Of a DNA stretch of 64,000 nucleotides, positions 44,164 through 53,169 are shown in pieces. The stretch spans positions 183,917-247,916 of the forward strand of contig CAWGKA010000005.1 of the NCBI GenBank assembly GCA_963823045.1. The letters run 5' to 3'. Each line of letters opens with the position of its first letter. Within the stretch, counting starts at the first letter, position 1. The notes under the pieces are model-generated. The model did not search any database. It saw only the letters and a program-made list of their open reading frames with translations, and was not told the DNA's origin. This stretch comes from JADLGL01 sp963823045 (GTDB lineage: Bacteria; Pseudomonadota; Alphaproteobacteria; Rhizobiales; Kaistiaceae). The position numbers and the translations under genes are program-made.

Positions 44164-46062
44164 ATGACAGCAGCTTTGTTTGACGGTCCCATTCTTGTCA
44201 CCGGCGCCACGGGATTCCTTGGGCAGCATCTGGTGCGCCGCCTGATCGAGCTGGGTCAGCCCGTCCGCGCGACGGGGCGAAACATAAGGGTCGGGCTGGA
44301 ATTGCAGGCCGCCGGCGCCGATTTCCGGCCGGTCGACCTCCGCGACCGGGCGGGAATGATCGCTGCCGCCGAGGGCGTCGAAGCCGTCGTCCATAGTGGG
44401 GCGCTATCGTCGGTCTGGGGGCGGCGCAAAGACTTCCACGCGATAAATGTCGACGGGACAGAAAATGTGATCGCGGCTTGCCGTGCGAACGGTGTGAAGC
44501 GGCTAGTCTATATCTCGTCGCCAAGCGTAATGACCCGGCCAATCGCTCAGTTGAATCTCAACGAAAGCGAACCGCTGCCGGACAAGCACGTCTCGATATA
44601 CTCCGAGACAAAGCGACTGGGGGAGGAGCTTGTGCATCAGGCCGCCGCGGCGAGCGCTGATCTTGAGACCGTGATCTTGCGCCCGAAGGCCATCTATGGC
44701 CCAGGCGACACGGCGATCTTCCCGCGCCTGATTAAGGCGGCGTCGAAGGGCCGCCTGCCGATCATCGGCGACGGCAAGACGGTGACCAATCTTACCCATG
44801 TGAGGGATGTGGTGGCTGCCATCCTGCTCGCACTGAAATCCGACAAGGCCGTCGGCAACACCTATCTCATCACCGGCGGCGAGGAAGTGCGCATCTGGGA
44901 CGCAATCAAAGAGGTCGTCACCCGGTCCGGCTACAAGGCGCCGACGCGCAAGATCGGCATCGGCCGGGCGATGCGGGCGGCGCGCGTGCTGGAATTTGTG
45001 TGGCGCACGTTGCACCTGCCCGGCGAGCCGCCGCTGACGACCTACACGGCCGGCATTCTCGGCCTATCGCAGACCTATGACATCAGCGCCGCCCGCCGGG
45101 ATCTTGGCTATGAACCCGCGGTGGCGCTTGAGGAAGGCATCGCCGAGGCCTTCCCCACCTCGCCCGCTCCGGCCGTGGCAAAACGCAATCCGCCCAAGGC
45201 CGTGCCGCCGAACGAGCCGCCCGCCGTGGATATCCGCATCCGCACCGCCGGCATCGCCTGGGTTCGGCCGTTCACCTTCCAGCCGGGCGGCGGTTTCAAA
45301 TGGATGGCCGTGCCGGCTCTCTACGGCATCATCGAGCACCCGACGCAGGGACTTCTGTTGTGGGATACGGGCTACGCCCCGCGGTTTTTCGCCGCTACCC
45401 GGCGCTTCCCCTGGCGCATCATGCGCTACGTCACCCCGGCGGAAATCCACGAGGAAGACGCCGTCATCAACCAGCTGAAGGCCCTCGGATACGACCCGGC
45501 GGACGTCAAAGGCATTATTTTGTCTCACTTCGATCCGGACCATTTCGGCGGCCTTAAAGACTTCCCGGACGTGCCGATCTACTGTTCGGCGCGGGCCTGG
45601 GCGGACGTTCGCGAACGTCGTGGCCTGGCCGCCGTTAAGGCTCGCCTCTTGCCGGACCACTTGCCGGAGGATATTGCGGGGCGCCTGAAATTGCTGCCCG
45701 ATCCGGATGGCCCGCCGATATCTGCTTTCGATGCGAGCCTCGACCTTTTCGGCGACGGCTCGATCCGGCTGGTTGAACTCCCGGGACATGCACCCGGACA
45801 GTTGGGGGCTTTTTTGCGTAGGCGCTCGGATGGCGCCGATTTGTTTCTGGCCGCGGACGGCTGTTGGAACCTTGCCGCCATTGAAACGAGCGGCTACCGA
45901 GGGGGGGCACACCGCTTCTTAGCGGTTGATAAAAAGGCGCAGGATGAAACCTACCGCAAGCTCAGAACACTCCATAAAGAATGGCCTCAATTGCATATCG
46001 TACCCTCACACTGTCCCCGAGCTTGGCTTGAGACCGGTGAGCCCAAGGGGACAGTGAACTGA
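44164..46062 (+). CDS. OleD-like NAD(P)-dependent reductase fused to a metallo-beta-lactamase-fold domain
   Basis: 632 residues. Domain 1 (about 1-330) is an extended short-chain dehydrogenase/3-beta-HSD type: nucleotide motif GPILVTGATGFLGQHLV, catalytic S in YISSPSV and YxxxK in YSETKRLG. It is close to OleD, which reduces the beta-keto acid made by OleA. A Pro-rich linker (about 335-350) leads to an MBL-fold domain with metal motif SHFDPDHFGGL, then ELPGHAPGQL, LAADG and VPSHCP. The MBL motif has Asp in place of the second His, as in some MBL branches. The stop overlaps the OleA-like start (TGATG). Fusion of these two activities is unfamiliar to me. Confidence 0.85.
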   Translation: MTAALFDGPILVTGATGFLGQHLVRRLIELGQPVRATGRNIRVGLELQAAGADFRPVDLRDRAGMIAAAEGVEAVVHSGALSSVWGRRKDFHAINVDGTENVIAACRANGVKRLVYISSPSVMTRPIAQLNLNESEPLPDKHVSIYSETKRLGEELVHQAAAASADLETVILRPKAIYGPGDTAIFPRLIKAASKGRLPIIGDGKTVTNLTHVRDVVAAILLALKSDKAVGNTYLITGGEEVRIWDAIKEVVTRSGYKAPTRKIGIGRAMRAARVLEFVWRTLHLPGEPPLTTYTAGILGLSQTYDISAARRDLGYEPAVALEEGIAEAFPTSPAPAVAKRNPPKAVPPNEPPAVDIRIRTAGIAWVRPFTFQPGGGFKWMAVPALYGIIEHPTQGLLLWDTGYAPRFFAATRRFPWRIMRYVTPAEIHEEDAVINQLKALGYDPADVKGIILSHFDPDHFGGLKDFPDVPIYCSARAWADVRERRGLAAVKARLLPDHLPEDIAGRLKLLPDPDGPPISAFDASLDLFGDGSIRLVELPGHAPGQLGAFLRRRSDGADLFLAADGCWNLAAIETSGYRGGAHRFLAVDKKAQDETYRKLRTLHKEWPQLHIVPSHCPRAWLETGEPKGTVN

Positions 46063-47054
46063 TGTCTATGCCGTTGAAGATTGTCGGCGTCGGCCGCTAT
46101 TTGCCCGAACGCGTTGTCCCGAGCAGCGAAGTCGAACGCCTGTGCGGCATCAAGCCGGGCTGGATCGAGCGCCACACGGGCGTGAAGGAGCGCCGCTGGG
46201 TGGGGCCGCGCGAAAGCAATTCCTATATGGGCGCGCAGGCGGCGCGCGAGGCGGTCGCCGATGCTGGCATGCAGCTCGAAGACATCGATCTGATTCTGTG
46301 CGCCTCGGGCACGCCCGAGCAGACGATCCCCGACAATTCCGCGCTCATCCAGCGCGAGCTCGGCCTCGGCAAGTCCGGCATCTCCTGCATGTCGGTGCAC
46401 ATCACCTGCCTCAGCTTCCTCATGGCGCTGGATCTCGCCTCCACGCTGTTGGCGACCAACCGCTACAAGAACATCCTCATCGTCTCCTCCGACGTCGCCT
46501 CGGTGGCGCTGAACTTCAACGACCCGGAGAGCGCGGCGCTGTTCGGCGACGCGGCCGCAGCCGTCGTCGTCACGCGCACGCCCGAGGGCGAGGCCTCCAG
46601 GGTCGAGGTTACCCGGTTCGAGACCTATTCGGTCGGCGCCCATCTCACCGAGATTCGCGGAGGCGGCTCGCGTCTCCACCCGGCGAACCCGGCGACCAAG
46701 CCGGAAGACAACCTCTTCTCAATGGCCGGCCCGAAGGTCTATCGCCTGGCACGTCAGCATCAGGACCTGTTCCTAGAGCGGCTGCGCCCGGGGCTTTCAA
46801 AAGCTCCCGGCTCGATCGGTCTTGTCATCCCGCATCAGGCGAGCCTGCTTGCCCTGCGCGCCCTTCGCCGCAACGGCATCGACGACGATCAGGTCGTCAT
46901 TACGCTCGATCGCTTCGGCAATTGCGTGGCGACGTCTCTGCCGCTGACGCTCTACGAGGCGGTCAAGATGGGACGGCTCAAGCGCGGCGAGGAATTCCTG
47001 ATGGCCGGCACCGGCGCAGGTCTGACCCTCGGCGGCATGATCCTGGTCTACTAG
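46062..47054 (+). CDS. OleA-like 3-oxoacyl-ACP synthase III family protein
   Basis: 330 residues with the thiolase-fold triad Cys116 (SVHITCLSF), His258 (VIPHQAS) and Asn287 (FGNCVATS). Opens VGVGRYLPERVV with LCGIKPGWIERHTGVKERRW. FabH elongates malonyl-ACP, while OleA condenses two acyl-CoA chains head to head. The company of an OleD-like reductase and an OleC-like ligase points to the second reaction, but FabH-like chemistry on another substrate is possible. Translationally coupled to the gene before it. Confidence 0.82.
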   Translation: MSMPLKIVGVGRYLPERVVPSSEVERLCGIKPGWIERHTGVKERRWVGPRESNSYMGAQAAREAVADAGMQLEDIDLILCASGTPEQTIPDNSALIQRELGLGKSGISCMSVHITCLSFLMALDLASTLLATNRYKNILIVSSDVASVALNFNDPESAALFGDAAAAVVVTRTPEGEASRVEVTRFETYSVGAHLTEIRGGGSRLHPANPATKPEDNLFSMAGPKVYRLARQHQDLFLERLRPGLSKAPGSIGLVIPHQASLLALRALRRNGIDDDQVVITLDRFGNCVATSLPLTLYEAVKMGRLKRGEEFLMAGTGAGLTLGGMILVY

Positions 47055-47070
47055 CGGCGGCACGGCCGCG

Positions 47071-48639
47071 ATGAACCTCGCATCGCATTTCTTCGATCTG
47101 CTGCCGGCCGGCGACAGCCGCGTTGCGATCCGTGAACCCGATGGCTCGACCATCACGACAGGCGAGTTGCGCCGGCAGATCGTCGGGCTGCAGCGCCAAC
47201 TCCTGCGCGCCGGCTTCAAGAAGGGCGACGCGGCCGTCATCCAGGCACCGAACGGCGTCCCCTTCATCGCCGCGACGATGGCCGTTTCAGCGCTCGGCGG
47301 CGTCTCGATCCTCGCCGAACCGGGCCTCGGCGACGAGATCTACACCAAGCGACTTCAGGCCGCGAAAGCGCGCTGGGTGCTGGTGCATCCGATCGTGCTG
47401 TGGGCAAACAGAATCCCAGGCGCGCGTTCGTTTCTGGCAAAGCGCGAGATCATGGTGCCGCCGGTGCTTACCGGCCCCGGCATCAAGCGCCTTCAGGTCT
47501 CGTCAAAGTTGCTGGCGCGCCGCGCCGTCGATGATGCGCCTATCCTCGCCAATACGGCCGATCGCGACGATGTCGCCGTCATCTTCACCGGAGGCACGAC
47601 GAGCCTGCCGAAGGGCGTTCGCCTGTCCCATGCGGCTGTGGCGCACACGCTCGACAACATCGAGGCGCTTACGGCGGAGGTCGAAACGACGGCCCTCATC
47701 GCCGACACGCCGATGCAGGTCCTCTACGGCCTTGCGCTCGGCAAGGAGGTCGTTGTCACCCGCGGCCGCATGCAGCGTCGCGCGGCGATGGTGCGCGATT
47801 TCATCGAGCGCGGCATCGCCGACGTCTATTTCGGCTCTCCCTTCTTGTGGATGGAGATGATGGACATGGCCGGTCCCGACCGCCGCCAACTTCCATCGAG
47901 TCTCAAGGCCGTGTTCCTCGGCGGTGCTCCGGTGACGCCCGAGTTTTTGAAGACGCTGCGCGCCTGGCTGCCTCCGACGGCAAAGGTGATCTCCATCTAC
48001 GGCCTAACCGAAGCCGGCCCAGTGACAACGGCGAGCGACGCCGAGAAGCTGGAATGGGACGGCGAAGGCGATTTCCTCGGCCATATGGCGCCGGGCATGA
48101 AGGTGACGATCGCCGATGACGGCGAGATCGCCGTTGCCAGCCCCGGCCTCTTCTCCGGCTATATCGGCCAGCCGGAACTCGCCCTGGGCGAACCGTTTTC
48201 GACCGGCGATCTCGGCCGCATCGTCGAGCATGACGGCAAGGACGCGCTGATCCTCATCGGCCGCGTCAAGGACATGATCATCCGCGCCGCGGTGAACATC
48301 TATCCGGCGACGCTGGAATCGGATCTTCGCGCTATCGCCGACCATCACGGTCAGCGCCTGCTGCGCGAGGCGGCGCTGATCGGCGTCTGGGACGAGGAGA
48401 AGCAGGACGAGGCCGTCGTCTTCTGCTGGCAGCCGATGCCAGGCAAGGACGTTGACGAAAGCGCGCTGCACCATCAGGTGCATAAGGTGACTGGCGAGGA
48501 CGCCAAGCCGGATTTCATGATGAAGGTCGATCCGATGCCGGTGACCGGCCGCCTCAACAAGATCGACAAAGCGAAGCTCAGAGCACTCGCCGCCGAGCGC
48601 TTCGGCCTGAGCGCGGTGCCGCGCGGGCAACGACAATAA
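47071..48639 (+). CDS. OleC-like AMP-dependent synthetase (beta-lactone synthetase candidate)
   Basis: 522 residues of the ANL superfamily. Adenylate motif IFTGGTTSLPKGVRLSH, then SIYGLTEAGPV, the hinge/ribose motif FSTGDLGRIVEHDG, GRVKDMIIRAAVNIYP and a C-terminal GRLNKIDKAKLR with the late catalytic lysine. OleC activates a beta-hydroxy acid as acyl-AMP and closes it to a beta-lactone; ordinary acyl-CoA ligases share the motifs. The gene order with OleA- and OleD-like proteins favours OleC. It begins 16 bp after the synthase and its stop overlaps the sulfotransferase start. Confidence 0.78.
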   Translation: MNLASHFFDLLPAGDSRVAIREPDGSTITTGELRRQIVGLQRQLLRAGFKKGDAAVIQAPNGVPFIAATMAVSALGGVSILAEPGLGDEIYTKRLQAAKARWVLVHPIVLWANRIPGARSFLAKREIMVPPVLTGPGIKRLQVSSKLLARRAVDDAPILANTADRDDVAVIFTGGTTSLPKGVRLSHAAVAHTLDNIEALTAEVETTALIADTPMQVLYGLALGKEVVVTRGRMQRRAAMVRDFIERGIADVYFGSPFLWMEMMDMAGPDRRQLPSSLKAVFLGGAPVTPEFLKTLRAWLPPTAKVISIYGLTEAGPVTTASDAEKLEWDGEGDFLGHMAPGMKVTIADDGEIAVASPGLFSGYIGQPELALGEPFSTGDLGRIVEHDGKDALILIGRVKDMIIRAAVNIYPATLESDLRAIADHHGQRLLREAALIGVWDEEKQDEAVVFCWQPMPGKDVDESALHHQVHKVTGEDAKPDFMMKVDPMPVTGRLNKIDKAKLRALAAERFGLSAVPRGQRQ

Positions 48640-49793
48640 TGGCTGGCGAGTGGGACACGCTGCCGACGCTGCGTGTGCCGTTCAATTGGCGCGCATTCTG
48701 GCGCCGCAACTTCGCCCTCGGCAACGAGACCGGCCCGCTCGGCGAGCGCCTTGGCCACGCCGCTGCGTTCCTTGCGCTTTACGCCGACAATCAGGTGAGC
48801 TGGTTCGCCGATCAATGGCTGGCGCCGAACTGGCACCGCGTGGCGATGAACGGGCCGGTCTTCATCATCGGCCATCAGCGCTCGGGTTCAACCTTTCTGC
48901 ACCGCGCCCTCGCCCGCGACCCCAACGCCCTCGCCCTCAATCTCAGCGAGATGCTGCTGCCGTCGATCTCCGGCCAGAGGCTGTGGAACGCCATCTTTCG
49001 GCCGGGCAGCCGTCCGGGCCGATGGCTGCAGCGGCTGCAGGATCGCCATCTCGGTCCGCTCGACGCCATCCACCACATCAGGCTCGATTCCATCGAGGAG
49101 GACGAATTCGTCCTGCTCGCGGCATACCGTTCGGGCATGGTGGTCAATTCCAGCCCCGCCGCCAGTTCCGACGAAGAGCTCAACCGGCTGCGCGACTATC
49201 GCAGCTGGAGCGAGGCCGAGCGCCGTGCCGCGCTGGAGTGGTATCGGGCATGTCTCCTCAAGGCGGCCTATCGCGCCGAGGTGAAGGCGCCCAATCCGGA
49301 CCGCTGGATCGTCGGCAAGAACCCCGCCTTCAGCCAGCGCATCCCGGACCTCCTCAAAGTGTTCCCGACGGCGAAGTTCATTCACCTGGTACGTAATCCG
49401 CTGGAAGCGGTGCCGTCACGGCTCAGCCTTGTGCGGGCCATCTGGCGGCTGCAGCGCCCCGATTTCGAGACGATGAGCGCCGATGAAGTCGAGGAGATCG
49501 TCGCCGATTCGGAGCGTACCTATCTGCTGCCGCTCGACGATTTGCCCGGCCTTCCACCCGAAACCGCGATCACCGTCCGTTTCGAGGAGCTCACGGCTGA
49601 CCCGAACGCCGCCTTGACGCGTATCTATGAAACGCTCCACCTGCCGGGGACCCCGGTGCCGGCAACCGAACGCGCCGACCGCCGCGAAAGCAGCGGGTCA
49701 TCCGAACATCGCTACTCGTTGCAAGAATTCGGCCTCAGCGAAACGGAGTTACGAACCCGCTTCGCGCCGGCGATGAAGGCCTACGGTTTCTGA
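48639..49793 (+). CDS. PAPS-dependent sulfotransferase
   Basis: 384 residues. 5'-phosphosulfate loop GHQRSGSTFLHRAL (RSGST at 81-85). 3'-phosphate segment TAKFIHLVRNPLEAVPSRLS with the paired R and S. IVGKNPAFSQRIPDLLKVFP and a C-terminal HRYSLQEFGLSE are typical of the Sulfotransfer_3 group. It transfers sulfate from PAPS to a hydroxyl. Coupled to the OleC-like gene (TAATG), so a lipid or beta-hydroxy product of the Ole-like enzymes is the likely acceptor. The 3' end overlaps convergent prmB by 13 bp. Confidence 0.88.
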   Translation: MAGEWDTLPTLRVPFNWRAFWRRNFALGNETGPLGERLGHAAAFLALYADNQVSWFADQWLAPNWHRVAMNGPVFIIGHQRSGSTFLHRALARDPNALALNLSEMLLPSISGQRLWNAIFRPGSRPGRWLQRLQDRHLGPLDAIHHIRLDSIEEDEFVLLAAYRSGMVVNSSPAASSDEELNRLRDYRSWSEAERRAALEWYRACLLKAAYRAEVKAPNPDRWIVGKNPAFSQRIPDLLKVFPTAKFIHLVRNPLEAVPSRLSLVRAIWRLQRPDFETMSADEVEEIVADSERTYLLPLDDLPGLPPETAITVRFEELTADPNAALTRIYETLHLPGTPVPATERADRRESSGSSEHRYSLQEFGLSETELRTRFAPAMKAYGF

Positions 49794-50665
49794 AAGGCCT
49801 CGGCTGCCTCGGCGTCGAGCCAGAACACCTCGCCCTCACTCGTCTCCGTGGCGAGCCAGAGGAATGGGGTATCCGGCAAGGCCGCGACGAGACGCTCCTC
49901 TCCCGTGCCGATTTCGCATAGGAGGCCGCCTCCGGCGTTGAGGTGATCCGCGCATGCGGCGAGGATGCGGCGGACGATGTCGAGGCCGTCCTCGCCGCCG
50001 GCCAGCCCGAGGGCCGGTTCGGCGCGATATTCCTCCGGCAGCACCGCCATCTCCTCCGCATCGACATAGGGCGGGTTGGAGATGACGAGGTCGTAGCGTC
50101 GGCCGGATACAGGCGCGAACAGATCTCCCTGGAGAAGGCGGACGCGATCGGTGAGGCCGTATTCGGCGACATTGATGGCGGCGAGCGCCAGCGCATCGGG
50201 CGAAATATCGACAGCGTCGACGGTCGCCGCCGGGAAGGCAAGCGCAGCAAGGATGGCGAGCGAGCCGGACCCGGTGCCAAGTTCGAGGATCGAGCGTGGC
50301 TCGTTGAAAATGAAAGGCGGCGGCTCGCCGGTCTCGATGCCCTCGGCGAGCATTTCGCCGATGAAAGAGCGCGGCACCAGGGCGCGTTCATCGGCGCGGA
50401 ACGGGTGCCCGCCAATATAGGCGCGGCCGAGGAGATAGGCGGCGGGTTTCCGCGTCGCGATGCGCTGCTCGACAAGGTCGCCAAGCCGATCGCGCTCCGC
50501 GTCCGTCAAGGCGCGGTCACTGACGCCGGCGAGGTCGTCGATGGCGACGCCGAGGCCCTCGAGAACGATGAAGGCCGCCTCGTCACGGGCGAGATCCGTC
50601 CCATGGCCGAAATGAAGCTCCGCGGCCGACAGCCTATCGGCCGCCCACGCCACCATCTCGCCCAC
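49781..50665 (-). CDS. prmB: ribosomal protein uL3 glutamine N5-methyltransferase PrmB
   Basis: 294 residues. N-terminal helical domain (about 1-90), then PAAYLLGRAYIGGHPFRAD and ERALVPRSFIGE, which is the PrmB variant of the HemK family (PrmC has RxDTE). SAM motif SILELGTGSGSLAILAAL and catalytic NPPY in DLVISNPPYVDAEE. It methylates a glutamine of uL3 during ribosome assembly. Slightly shorter than E. coli PrmB at the N-terminus, so the true start may be a little upstream. Confidence 0.9.
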   Translation of the reverse strand: MGEMVAWAADRLSAAELHFGHGTDLARDEAAFIVLEGLGVAIDDLAGVSDRALTDAERDRLGDLVEQRIATRKPAAYLLGRAYIGGHPFRADERALVPRSFIGEMLAEGIETGEPPPFIFNEPRSILELGTGSGSLAILAALAFPAATVDAVDISPDALALAAINVAEYGLTDRVRLLQGDLFAPVSGRRYDLVISNPPYVDAEEMAVLPEEYRAEPALGLAGGEDGLDIVRRILAACADHLNAGGGLLCEIGTGEERLVAALPDTPFLWLATETSEGEVFWLDAEAAEAFQKP

Positions 50666-50716
50666 CGTGGCGGGCGTACCGCGGTCGTCGGAAATGGAGC
50701 TTCTCCGCGATCCCGG

Positions 50717-51691
50717 CTAACGCGCCGCGTTGATGGTCTGCGTGATCCAGTCCTGATACCCGGCGATGCGGGTATAGGCCTCGAATGTCGCATCGAGGGC
50801 GCAACCGGCCGCGTTGTCGGCCGTGTAGCCCCAACTGACGATGCCGACCTGCATGTAGGTGCGGTCGGGAAGCACCACGACCAGAGGTCCGCCGCTGTCG
50901 CCGTTGCACGACCCTTTGCCGGCCTCGACGGCAGCGCAGATCATGTTGTCGGTGATCGGGCCGGTGATGACGACGCCGGGCTTGGGCGGCGCATCGCCGA
51001 TGACGGAGCCGTTGCAGTCCGCGCGCGCCAGCATGTGGATCTGCACCTGCATGAGATCCACCGGGAAGCGGCCATTCTGCAGCCGGCCCCATCCGGTAAC
51101 GATCGCGGTACCGCCGGCCGGCGCGTATTCGGCCTCGGCAGCCAAGGTCGGCAGACGCACAAACGAGACATCCGGATCGGTCGGCGCGTGGGCGAGGTGG
51201 ATCAGCGCCAGATCGTTGTCGATCAGCGTCGGATCGTAGTCCGGGTGAGGATAGATGCCGTCGACTTCGATGAACTCGCCGCCTTCGGTTTCGAGCAGAT
51301 TGGTACCGACCAGCACCTCGATCTCGTGCGGGCGCGTTTGCGACAGGGCATGGTCCGGCGTCTCCTCATAGACGCAGTGGGCCGCCGTCAGTATCCAGGT
51401 ACCGGCGATAATGCTGCCGCCGCAGAACTGCCCTTGGAAGGGGTCCTCACCGGTGCTGACAAGGGCGACTTGCCACGGCCAGGCGCCCGGCGCAGCGGGT
51501 TCACCACCCAGAATGCGCGTATCGTCCACTGGGAGATCGGCAGCCGCGGCCTTGGCCGCCGGGATGTAATTGATCGGGAATACGCCCGTCGGTCCGTCCT
51601 GAGCCGCTGCTGTCGAGGCTGCGGCAAGTGCAAGACAAGCGCCAAGGGCGCAAGCGTTCATCAAATTGCGGATAGGACCGGTGCGCATCAA
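50717..51691 (-). CDS. secreted trypsin-like (S1) serine protease
   Basis: 324 residues. A signal peptide ends near STAAAQ and is followed by a propeptide of about 30 residues; DDTRILGGEPAAPGAWPWQV gives a trypsinogen-like activation site after Arg. Triad: His in LTAAHCVYE, Asp in DNDLALIHL, Ser in SCNGDSGGPLV. The S1 pocket position before the active Ser is not the trypsin DSCxGD pattern but GSCNGD. Six or more cysteines allow chymotrypsin-type disulfides. Canonical S1A enzymes are uncommon in alphaproteobacteria. It stands alone, 51 bp from prmB on the same strand. Confidence 0.92.
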   Translation of the reverse strand: MMRTGPIRNLMNACALGACLALAAASTAAAQDGPTGVFPINYIPAAKAAAADLPVDDTRILGGEPAAPGAWPWQVALVSTGEDPFQGQFCGGSIIAGTWILTAAHCVYEETPDHALSQTRPHEIEVLVGTNLLETEGGEFIEVDGIYPHPDYDPTLIDNDLALIHLAHAPTDPDVSFVRLPTLAAEAEYAPAGGTAIVTGWGRLQNGRFPVDLMQVQIHMLARADCNGSVIGDAPPKPGVVITGPITDNMICAAVEAGKGSCNGDSGGPLVVVLPDRTYMQVGIVSWGYTADNAAGCALDATFEAYTRIAGYQDWITQTINAAR

Positions 51692-51854
51692 CCCCTCCCG
51701 TCTGTTGGCATGAGGCCATCATAGTTGAACGTCAGTGGCATGAACAATAGAGCCATGGGGCGGTAGTCAATTTGCCGTTTCCAGTTCCGGTTGCCACGCG
51801 TTAGTTTCCGGGCGCTGCGACGGCCGAGACGCGCCGAGGGCATTTCGAGGCATA

Positions 51855-53165
51855 ATGCATTTCTGGGAATTTGCCGTCCTTGCGGTTCTATTTCTACTGA
51901 ATGGCTTCTTCGCCATGGCGGAGTTGGCGATCGTGTCGTCGCGCCGCAGCCGGCTGCAGGGTCTGGTCGAGCAGAAGGTGCGGGGCGCGGCGCGCGCCCT
52001 GGCGCTCCTGGAAGATCCGACCGGAATCCTGTCCACGACGCAGATCGGCATCACGCTGGTCGGCATCTTCTCCGGTGCCTTCGGCGGCGCAACGCTATCC
52101 GATCCGCTCGAGCAGAAGCTTGCGGAAGTGCCGGCCCTCGCCAACTACTCGCACACCTTGGCGCTCGCCATCGTGATCATCGGCGTCACCTATTTCTCGC
52201 TGATCGTCGGCGAACTGGTGCCGAAGCGGGTGGCGCTCGCCAACGCGGAACGAATTGCCTGCGCCGTCGCGCCGTTCATGGCAGCGCTCGCCAGGATCGT
52301 CGCGCCGATCGTCTGGTTTCTCAGGGCCTCGACCGAGGGCGTCCTTCGCCTGTTGCGCCTGCGCCGCGCTCCGCAAAGCACGGTCTCGGACGAGGAAGTG
52401 CGCGCGCTCCTCGCCGAGGGCACCGAATCGGGGGTCTTCCTGCCGGCGGAACGTGACATCATCGAAGGTGTCATCCGCGTCGCCGACCGTTCGGTCCGCT
52501 CGATCATGGTGCCGCGTCCGGATGTGATGTGGATCGACGTCGAGGACTCGCCCGAGGCGATCCTAAAGGAAGTGCTGGAAAGCGGGCATTCGCGCTTCCC
52601 GGCCAGCCGCAACGAAGTTGACGAGGTGGTCGGCGTCCTTCACGTCAAGGAATTGCTGAGCCAACTGCACACGACCGGGAAGATCGATATCGAAGCGGCG
52701 ATCCGCGAACCGCTCTATGTCGACGAGCACATGCCGATCTTGCGCCTGCTCGATCGCTTCAGGACCTCTCCGGTGCATATGGCCATCGTCCTCGACGAGC
52801 ATGGCTCCTTTGAGGGCGTCATAACGCCGACCGATATCCTCACAGCGATCGCCGGCGATCTCCCTGAGCACGAAGGCGATGAGGACCCCGATGCCGTTGA
52901 GCGCGAGGACGGATCATGGCTCCTGTCTGGGCGCATGGCGATTGACGACGCCGAGCGCATCTTGTCGTTGACCGGCATGAATGAGGGCGAGGATTTCCAC
53001 ACCATCGCCGGCTTCATTCTGCATCAGCTCGGCCATATCCCCGAGACTGGCGAATTGCTGACTTGGCGTGGATGGCGCTTCGAGGTGGTCGATCTCGACG
53101 CCCGCCGCATCGACAAGATCGAGGCGCGCCGTCTGCCGCAGGAAGAGCTGACCGACAGCCCCTAG
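51855..53165 (+). CDS. CNNM/CorC-type membrane protein (HlyC/CorC family, CBS domains)
   Basis: 436 residues. N-terminal DUF21/CNNM domain with three or four helices (about 1-195, NGFFAMAELAIVSSRRSRL, GILSTTQIGITLVGI). A CBS pair (about 215-335, VPRPDVMWIDVEDSP, HMAIVLDEHGSFEGVITPTD) and a C-terminal CorC_HlyC domain (about 350-430, WLLSGRMAIDDAERIL) follow. Relatives export Mg2+ or Co2+ or aid heavy-metal tolerance. It is convergent with the ABC ATPase gene, 4 bp apart. All domains are complete. Confidence 0.93.
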   Translation: MHFWEFAVLAVLFLLNGFFAMAELAIVSSRRSRLQGLVEQKVRGAARALALLEDPTGILSTTQIGITLVGIFSGAFGGATLSDPLEQKLAEVPALANYSHTLALAIVIIGVTYFSLIVGELVPKRVALANAERIACAVAPFMAALARIVAPIVWFLRASTEGVLRLLRLRRAPQSTVSDEEVRALLAEGTESGVFLPAERDIIEGVIRVADRSVRSIMVPRPDVMWIDVEDSPEAILKEVLESGHSRFPASRNEVDEVVGVLHVKELLSQLHTTGKIDIEAAIREPLYVDEHMPILRLLDRFRTSPVHMAIVLDEHGSFEGVITPTDILTAIAGDLPEHEGDEDPDAVEREDGSWLLSGRMAIDDAERILSLTGMNEGEDFHTIAGFILHQLGHIPETGELLTWRGWRFEVVDLDARRIDKIEARRLPQEELTDSP

Positions 53166-53169
53166 GCGA

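Noticed and set aside
49943..51724. 593-residue open frame on the plus strand
   Set aside because: Antisense to prmB and the S1 protease, both with full catalytic motifs. The translation is Arg/Gly/Asp-rich without domains.
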